64,000 nt of DNA from Bog-473 sp963807775 (GTDB lineage Bacteria > Actinomycetota > Acidimicrobiia > Acidimicrobiales > RAAP-2): contig CAWECY010000003.1 of assembly GCA_963807775.1 (NCBI GenBank), positions 186,001 through 250,000 of the forward strand. Reading direction: 5' to 3'. The notes under the pieces are model-generated. The model saw only the letters and a program-made list of their open reading frames with translations. It made no database searches and was not told the DNA's origin. The translations under genes were made by a program, and so were the position numbers. Shown in pieces: positions 59,182-64,000 of this stretch (position 1 is its first letter; each line of letters starts with the position of its first letter).

Positions 59182-59592
59182 TCAGCCCCCCTCGAGCGCC
59201 CGCTCGAGCCCCGTTGTGATCTGCTGCATCGGCTCGTTGGTGTCGAGGTAGTCGCGCCACGCCGTCACCTTGCCCTCGGCGTCCACGTCGATCACCGTGG
59301 CGCCCTGCATGCGAATGGGGACGCCCGCCTTGCCCTCGCCGGCGTGGAAGGTGCCCGTGCCCGTCCACTCGAAGACGGCCCAATCCTCGCCGCCACGGAT
59401 GCGGTCCACCGTCTGGGACCAGTCGGGGAAGATGGCGTCGGTGTCGGTGGCCACCTTGCGCAGGTCGGTCGTCCACGGCGTCACCGGGTCGCAGAAGCGA
59501 CCACCCTGGGCGAACAGTGCCGCGAAGTCGTCCGGCCCGTGCAGCGACTCGAAGCGCCGGGCCCAGGCCTCCCAGTCGCGGGTGGGGCTCAC
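59182..59592 (-). CDS. SnoaL-like (NTF2-fold) protein
   Basis: DWEAWARRFESLHGPDDFAA, DTDAIFPDWSQTVDRIRGGE and VIDVDAEGKVTAWRDYLDTN form the NTF2-type cone. 136 residues, GTG start. It is the last gene of the YbjQ operon; GTGA overlap with the preceding gene. Such domains bind small hydrophobic ligands or act as cyclases; role here unknown. Confidence 0.7.
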   Translation of the reverse strand: MSPTRDWEAWARRFESLHGPDDFAALFAQGGRFCDPVTPWTTDLRKVATDTDAIFPDWSQTVDRIRGGEDWAVFEWTGTGTFHAGEGKAGVPIRMQGATVIDVDAEGKVTAWRDYLDTNEPMQQITTGLERALEGG

Positions 59593-60494
59593 CGGCGTCG
59601 CCGCCCGCTACGGCCCTGAGTCTCGCTGCGCAGGCTCCCGGCGTCGAAGGTGACCACGGCGTCGTCGAGCGGGAGGACCATTTCGGGCTGGACGAACTGG
59701 TGCGCCTCGGCCACCAGGCGCACGGCGGTGCCCCAGGCGGTGAAGCCGATGGCGTGGCGGGCGAAGGACATCGGGCCCTCCGTCACTTTGACCTCCACCA
59801 CCCCCTGCCCACCGGCCGCCAGGGCTGAGCTCTGCATGCGTTCCATGGCCGATTCGCGGGCGCTGTACATGGCCTCGGTGTAGTTGGTCAGCTCCACGTT
59901 CTGCGTCGACTGCTTCATGGCCATCCCGGCCGTGCGCCGCGGCGCGTAGACGAAGCAGGCGCCGAAGGCCAGGCCGACGGGCATCCAGCCGGCCCGTAGC
60001 AGCAGGGTGAAGTCGCGCGCCGAGAGGTCGGAGACGAAGGGCATGGCCTCGGCGGCATCGTCGCCCTTGGAACGCTGGTGGCTCATCGGCCTGACCGCCG
60101 TGCCGACCAGTTCGACGTCGATGTGCTTGGTGTGCACGCGCACGTCGACCCGCGTGCCCACCACGCCGTGGCCGTGTGTCTTGGAGCACTCGCCTCGCAG
60201 TTGGAGGGCGGCCTGTTCCACGGCGGTGTTGTGGGCGTCGGAGGCCAGGCTGATGGAACCTCGGCCCCAGTTCCACACACCGATCGGCACCGAGACCACG
60301 GCCACGCCGCAGACCAGGTCCAGCGGTTCCCAACCGGCCGCGTGCAGCAGCAACGCCTCGTCGACCGACAGGTCCGACGTGATGCCGCGCTCGGTCGAGG
60401 GCGGCGCGGCGACGGCCAGCGCCTGGGCGCCCTTGCGCATCTCGGCCTTGAGGTCGGGCGCGGGCGTCGGGGCGAGTCCCGGGTCGGCGCTCAC
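59589..60494 (-). CDS. YbjQ-like (putative heavy-metal-binding, PF01906) two-domain protein C
   Basis: YbjQ proteins are small pentamer-forming proteins of unknown function. Two YbjQ-like modules are visible: one centred on GWEPLDLVCGVAVVSVPIGV with HGVVGTRVDVRVHTKHIDVE, the other on GWMPVGLAFGACFVYAPRRT with ESAMERMQSSALAAGGQGVV and AIGFTAWGTAVRLV. Compared with the A protein at 61414 the ELAMTRM/VVGVRL core is degenerate in the first half. 301 residues, GTG 60494. Coupled to both neighbours by overlaps. Metal binding is not shown by sequence. Confidence 0.75.
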   Translation of the reverse strand: MSADPGLAPTPAPDLKAEMRKGAQALAVAAPPSTERGITSDLSVDEALLLHAAGWEPLDLVCGVAVVSVPIGVWNWGRGSISLASDAHNTAVEQAALQLRGECSKTHGHGVVGTRVDVRVHTKHIDVELVGTAVRPMSHQRSKGDDAAEAMPFVSDLSARDFTLLLRAGWMPVGLAFGACFVYAPRRTAGMAMKQSTQNVELTNYTEAMYSARESAMERMQSSALAAGGQGVVEVKVTEGPMSFARHAIGFTAWGTAVRLVAEAHQFVQPEMVLPLDDAVVTFDAGSLRSETQGRSGRRRR

Positions 60495-61414
60495 CCGAGC
60501 CGCACCGTCGGCCGCGGCATGGGGACCGGGTCGTAGTCCTTGAAGCGCCGCACGCGGTTGCCCCGCAGCGTGCAGTCGATGACCTCGTCGCCCTGGGCCA
60601 GCTCGCGCCCCACCACGTCCATGCGGGCGCCGTGCAGCTCGTCGCCCGCCAGCTGCTGGCGCACGTGCTTGCGGGCCAGCTGGCGCGCCGCCATGTGGGC
60701 CCGGCTCACCTGCTCCACCAGGTGCGGGCCCATGGAGGCGCCCCAACCCATGGAGCCCTCCATGAGGTACTCGGTGATGCAGTAGGCCCAGACGCGCACG
60801 GAGGCCAGCGACGCCACCACCGACACCGGCATGAAGCCGGCCTCGATCGACTTGGTCAGCCGCTGGCCGGCCAGATAGGTGCTCCAGGGCGCGCCACCAG
60901 CCGGCGGCGGACCCTGTTCCACCGTGACGGCCGTGCCCAGGAAGTGGAACTCGGTCGTCCCGGTGTCGGCGACGCTGGACACCTGGTCGACCACGCCGAT
61001 GACGCCGTGAGCGGCGTGGGTGCGGGCCTCCTCGAGCATGCGGGTGTAGGCGGTCATGTAGCCGCTCGTCCACGCCTGCTCGACCCAGGGCTGCTCCAGG
61101 TTCTGGCCCCAGGTGCGGTGCTCGGCCGACACGTAGCCGTGCGGGCAGCGGTAGGTTTCCGAGTAGCCGCCGGCGGACTGCGGTCCGGCGTAGGGCGACC
61201 CGCCGCGCATGTAGCCCGAGCCGGGGCCGTACCAGCCCCACTGCATGACACAGAAGCCCTGGACGAGCGCGACGGGCTGGAGACCCAGGTCGAGGCAGGC
61301 GGCGAAGTCGGGCACGCTCAAGCCGGACGAGAAGGTGCTCGACTGCAGGCGGCGCAGCGCCGCTTCGGGCAGGTCCCCACCCGGGCCCGGTGCCGGTGTC
61401 GCCGTGTCGGTCAT
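60491..61414 (-). CDS. YbjQ-like protein B (more divergent)
   Basis: YMTAYTRMLEEARTHAAHGV followed by IGVVDQVSSVADTGTTEFHF and LGTAVTVEQG match the YbjQ core (A-R-A-x-x-M-x-x-EA then VGV and GTAV). A second module from YLAGQRLTKSIEAGFMPVSV to VIDCTLRGNRVRRFKDY is weaker. An N-terminal insert has GSGYMRGGSPYAGPQSAGGY. 307 residues. The ATG begins on the last base of the A gene stop. Function unknown. Confidence 0.65.
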   Translation of the reverse strand: MTDTATPAPGPGGDLPEAALRRLQSSTFSSGLSVPDFAACLDLGLQPVALVQGFCVMQWGWYGPGSGYMRGGSPYAGPQSAGGYSETYRCPHGYVSAEHRTWGQNLEQPWVEQAWTSGYMTAYTRMLEEARTHAAHGVIGVVDQVSSVADTGTTEFHFLGTAVTVEQGPPPAGGAPWSTYLAGQRLTKSIEAGFMPVSVVASLASVRVWAYCITEYLMEGSMGWGASMGPHLVEQVSRAHMAARQLARKHVRQQLAGDELHGARMDVVGRELAQGDEVIDCTLRGNRVRRFKDYDPVPMPRPTVRLG

Positions 61415-62235
61415 CAGTTGTCGAGCGAGATGATGGTCGTCGGCTTGGGCAGCGTGACCTCGCCGCTGCGCTTGGTCACCGCCGTGCCCAGCGCCAGGAA
61501 CTCAATGGTGTGCGACCCCCACTGGTGGGACTTCTCCTCCAGGCGGACGCCGACGATGCCGCTGGCGTTGAGTTGTTCCGCCTCGTCCTGCATACGGGTC
61601 ATGGCCAGCTCGCGGGCCTCGTAGAGCGCCTGGGTGAAGTTGGGCAGCTCGACGTTCTGGCCCATGGAGCCCAGGGCCTGGGTCAGCTTGCGGTGCGCGA
61701 TGTGGAACACGCAGGTGCCCATGACCAACCCCTGGGGGACGTGCCCGGTCTGCATGAGGGTCCAGAAGTCCTGCCCCGACAGGTCCGAGGTGAACGGCTT
61801 GCCCAGCGCGTTGAGGTAGGACGTCCCGTCCTCCGCCTTGACCGCCGTGCCGAACGCGATGAACTCGGCCGAGTCGTTGCCCCACTCGTAGTAATTGACG
61901 TCGAGGCGGACCCCGACCACGCCGTCCGCACCAAGCTCCTGGGCCTCCTCCTCCATGCGGGTCATGGCCAGCTCGCGGGCGGTGTACATGGCCCCGGTCA
62001 GCTTGGAGAGCTCCTGGCTCTCGCCCCACTTCCGGGTCTGGATCCCGATGTGGTAGATGGACGAGCCCATCACGAAGCCGAGCGGGTGGAACCCGGCCTC
62101 CTTCACGAGCAGGAACTCGTTGACCGACAGGTCCGAGGTGAAGAGGCCGTGTTCCAGCTCCGCGAGCCGGTGGGCGGCGTCCTTGGGCAGGTCCGCCGGC
62201 GCCGGGACCGGGGCTTGGGGTGATTGGTCGGTCAC
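61414..62235 (-). CDS. YbjQ-like (putative heavy-metal-binding, PF01906) two-domain protein A
   Basis: Two clear YbjQ modules in tandem: LTGAMYTARELAMTRMEEEA with ELGADGVVGVRLDVNYYEWG and FIAFGTAVKAEDG, then NFTQALYEARELAMTRMQDE with ASGIVGVRLEEKSHQWGSHT and LALGTAVTKRSG. Each is preceded by a TSDLS motif (FTSDLSVNEFLLVKEAGF, FTSDLSGQDFWTLMQTGH). This is the best match in the operon to the family. 273 residues, GTG 62235 overlaps the preceding gene stop (GTGA). Confidence 0.85.
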   Translation of the reverse strand: MTDQSPQAPVPAPADLPKDAAHRLAELEHGLFTSDLSVNEFLLVKEAGFHPLGFVMGSSIYHIGIQTRKWGESQELSKLTGAMYTARELAMTRMEEEAQELGADGVVGVRLDVNYYEWGNDSAEFIAFGTAVKAEDGTSYLNALGKPFTSDLSGQDFWTLMQTGHVPQGLVMGTCVFHIAHRKLTQALGSMGQNVELPNFTQALYEARELAMTRMQDEAEQLNASGIVGVRLEEKSHQWGSHTIEFLALGTAVTKRSGEVTLPKPTTIISLDN

Positions 62236-62639
62236 GTTGCTCCTCCGATGACGATGTTCTCTAGGGCGATGCGCGTCTGCTCGCTGTGGGTGGCCTCGGC
62301 CTGCATGGTGGTGAGGAGCCGGGTCAGCCACATGTCCATGCCGACCTGCTCGCTACGTATGCGGATACCTCCCGAGGCGTGGCCGATGGCGCAGCGCACC
62401 GTCGGGCCGTCGACGACGGCCTCCAGGGTGTCGTCGCCCAGAGTGATGCGCACGGACTTGATCTCGTCGGACTTGCGGAAGCGTCCGGCCCGCTCGACCA
62501 TGATGCGGTTCCCCAGCGCGTCCGAGAGCTCGCTCACGAGCAGCTTGAGCATGATGCGCAGGTCGGTGCTGTTGGACGCCAGCTGCGAGACCGCCATGCT
62601 CATGTCGAAGGCGGAATCACCGGCGGGCTCAATCGACAT
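62232..62639 (-). CDS. Hypothetical protein, first gene of the YbjQ operon
   Basis: 135 residues, not recognised. A helical N-terminus (LASNSTDLRIMLKLLVSELS) precedes a beta-rich part (IKSVRITLGDDTLEAVVDGP) and a final helix (MDMWLTRLLTTMQAEATHSE). No membrane segment. It overlaps the YbjQ-A start by four bases, so is likely made in stoichiometric association. Start at ATG 62639 is judged by the loss of coding character upstream. Confidence 0.6.
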   Translation of the reverse strand: MSIEPAGDSAFDMSMAVSQLASNSTDLRIMLKLLVSELSDALGNRIMVERAGRFRKSDEIKSVRITLGDDTLEAVVDGPTVRCAIGHASGGIRIRSEQVGMDMWLTRLLTTMQAEATHSEQTRIALENIVIGGAT

Positions 62640-62689
62640 GGGATCGATCGTAGTGTGCGGCCCACCCACCTTCTCCGGCGTGCCGGAGG

Positions 62690-63139
62690 TCAGTCCGGCC
62701 GGGGCTCGCATATGACGACGGGGATGTCCCGCTGGGACCGCTTCTGGTAGCCGTCGTAGGGCTTGTAGGCGGCCACGATCTGGGGCCACAGCGAGGCCTT
62801 CTCCTCCGGGGTGGCGGTCCGGGCCAGCATCTTGCGGGTCTCGCCGTTCATGGTGACCTCGACCTCGGGGTTGGCCGTGAGGTTGAGGTACCACGAGGGG
62901 TGCTCGTCCGCCCCGCCCCTCGACGCCACCAGGACGACCCGGTGCTCGTCGTGGACCGGCGAGGTGAGCATGGATGAGCGCGCCAGCTCGGTCTTGCGGC
63001 CCGTCGTGTGCAGTTCCACCGCCGGCATGCCGCGCATGGTGGACCCCAGCCGGCCGCCGCTCAGACGCAGGACCACCTTGTGCGCCGAGTTCAAGAGCTT
63101 GAAACCGAGATCGGCCTTCGGGCGGTGTGACTCGGACAT
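62690..63139 (-). CDS. Deazaflavin (F420)-dependent nitroreductase, Ddn-like
   Basis: The family split barrel is visible: GMPAVELHTTGRKTELARSS, LVASRGGADEHPSWYLNLTA and VEVTMNGETRKMLARTATPE, the conserved nitroreductase signatures. 149 residues. These enzymes use F420H2 on quinones or nitro compounds. It is 50 bp upstream of the YbjQ operon on the same strand and divergent from the GH43 gene. Confidence 0.9.
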   Translation of the reverse strand: MSESHRPKADLGFKLLNSAHKVVLRLSGGRLGSTMRGMPAVELHTTGRKTELARSSMLTSPVHDEHRVVLVASRGGADEHPSWYLNLTANPEVEVTMNGETRKMLARTATPEEKASLWPQIVAAYKPYDGYQKRSQRDIPVVICEPRPD

Positions 63140-63314
63140 GATGCCTTTCTGTTATTGCCGGTCCATGCCGGCCCGCTTCGCAAGATGGGTAGCAGCGACC
63201 GACCGCCGCCTCACCGCGCCGCGTGCGGCTCGGCCGTCCGTCACCGTACTTGGACGCGGCGCCTCGTCGGCAATCGCCCCGCGGCGAGAACGACACCGTT
63301 CCGAAATCGTCCTC

Positions 63315-63367
63315 GCGACAGGATCCGTTACGATTGCGACAGGATCGGAGACCCGTAACGCAGGATC
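63315..63367 (+). promoter_or_regulatory. 21-bp phased direct repeats upstream of the GH43 gene
   Basis: AGGATC recurs at 63320-63325, 63341-63346 and 63362-63367, exactly 21 bp apart (two helical turns). The first two lie in an 11-bp perfect repeat (GCGACAGGATC at 63315 and 63336). CGTTACG (63326-63332) and CGTAACG (63354-63360) form an inverted pair. The spacing is that of tandem regulator sites. Regulator unknown. Confidence 0.6.
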
Positions 63368-63379
63368 CCGACAAGGAGG

Positions 63380-64000
63380 ATGGTGTCCCCCCCACCATTG
63401 AGCGACCGGAAGCGCCGGATCGGTCGCACCCACAACGTGCACCCTGCGCCGCTGCGACGACGCCTGACGTTCTCGCTCTTCGCCGCCGCGCTCATCGGCA
63501 CGCTCGGCGCGGCCGCGGCCGGCCTCGCCGCGCCCACGCCCGCCGCGGCGGCGAACTGGTCGCCCGTCCACGCGGGCGACTTCCCCGACCCTTCGGTCCT
63601 GCTCTGGGACGGCGTGTACTACGCCTTCGCGACCCAGAGCACCGCCCCGGCGGGTCAGGAGATCAACGTGCAGGTGTCGACGTCGACGGACGGCGTCACC
63701 TGGATCCCCACGTCCCTCGACGCGCTGCCGCAGCTCGGTTCGTGGGCCGAGGAAGGAGATACCTGGGCGCCGAGCGTCGCCTACGACAGCTCGGACGACA
63801 CCTTCGTCATGTACTACACGGCGCCCGAGACGTCGACGGGCGACGAGTGCATCGGCGTCGCCACCTCGCTCCTCCCGCTCGGCCCCTACTCGGACCACAA
63901 CTCTACGCCCGTCGTCTGCCAGGACGATTCCTACGGACCGCCGGTAATCGGGGGCAACGGCGGCGGGAGCATCGATCCCGACATCTTTACGGATCCCCAG
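63380..64000 (+). CDS. Secreted glycoside hydrolase, GH43-like (3' truncated by window edge)
   Basis: An open frame from ATG 63380 runs to the window end. RKRRIGRTHNVHPAPLRRRL then TFSLFAAALIGTLGAAAA is a long twin-basic signal peptide, cut near PAAAANW. The mature part starts with PVHAGDFPDPSVLLWDGVYY, the GH43 N-terminal Asp motif, then DTWAPSVAYDSSDDTFVMYY and SIDPDIFTDP, all typical of the five-bladed propeller with Asp base/acid residues. AAGGAGG directly abuts the ATG, so GTG 63383 is a possible start. Likely substrates are arabinan, xylan or related pentosan; not determinable here. Confidence 0.85.
   Translation, partial: MVSPPPLSDRKRRIGRTHNVHPAPLRRRLTFSLFAAALIGTLGAAAAGLAAPTPAAAANWSPVHAGDFPDPSVLLWDGVYYAFATQSTAPAGQEINVQVSTSTDGVTWIPTSLDALPQLGSWAEEGDTWAPSVAYDSSDDTFVMYYTAPETSTGDECIGVATSLLPLGPYSDHNSTPVVCQDDSYGPPVIGGNGGGSIDPDIFTDPQ

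Overview
The window is a high-GC actinobacterial chromosome segment. Gene content and order (dnaG, glyS, recO, uppS, era, ybeY, phoH, rsmE, dnaJ, hrcA, lepA, rpsT, holA) follow the Actinomycetota core block known from Mycobacterium. The GWWMASDGKWYPPE-type domain, F420-type enzymes, a folP2-like gene and a VKOR/DUF929 pair suggest class Acidimicrobiia, but this is inference. The sequence carries many single-base frameshifts, concentrated in the first 5.6 kb (dnaG, ppdK, marR, ABC ATPase, permease), with isolated ones near 7.8, 21.1, 22.2 and 30.1 kb. They look like residual sequencing errors, so broken genes are reported as single loci.

Layout. 0-6.4 kb: dnaG, ppdK, and a MarR regulator divergent from a drug-type ABC exporter. 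6.4-11.1 kb: a tightly overlapping operon (membrane protein, recO, hemW, glyS), preceded by a G-quadruplex-capable microsatellite and a tandem palindromic operator; uppS lies upstream. 11.2-15.9 kb: accessory block (hemerythrin, P-loop/coiled-coil protein, DinG-like helicase, ArsR regulator) that separates uppS/recO from era. The ArsR gene has the same tandem palindrome upstream. 16-23.3 kb: hrcA-dnaJ-rsmE-HIT-phoH-ybeY-corC-era operon led by a CIRCE heat-shock operator. 23.4-39 kb: methyltransferase, a small secreted-protein cassette bracketed by 53-bp direct repeats, lepA, rpsT, an AraC/VOC pair, holA-folP2-trx operon, phosphotransferase/PAC2 pair, LLM oxidoreductase, leuS. 39.1-45.3 kb: tRNA-Ala(GGC) followed by an AT-richer block with two secreted paralogous proteins, a triple-PAS LuxR regulator and several unknowns. 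45.6-59 kb: dehydrogenases, VOC proteins, a DUF885 hydrolase, a VKOR/DUF929 disulfide module, membrane proteins, an HU protein with a histone-like tail, and a diiron protein. 59.2-62.6 kb: five translationally coupled genes, three of which carry YbjQ-like domains (about two per protein). 62.7-64 kb: a Ddn-like nitroreductase and the start of a secreted GH43-type glycosidase preceded by a 21-bp phased repeat.

Most novel candidates: the YbjQ multi-domain operon at 59.2-62.6 kb; the paired operator CTNAAC-N6-GTTNAG shared by the arsR and recO-operon promoters; and the secreted-protein/PAS-LuxR island next to tRNA-Ala.
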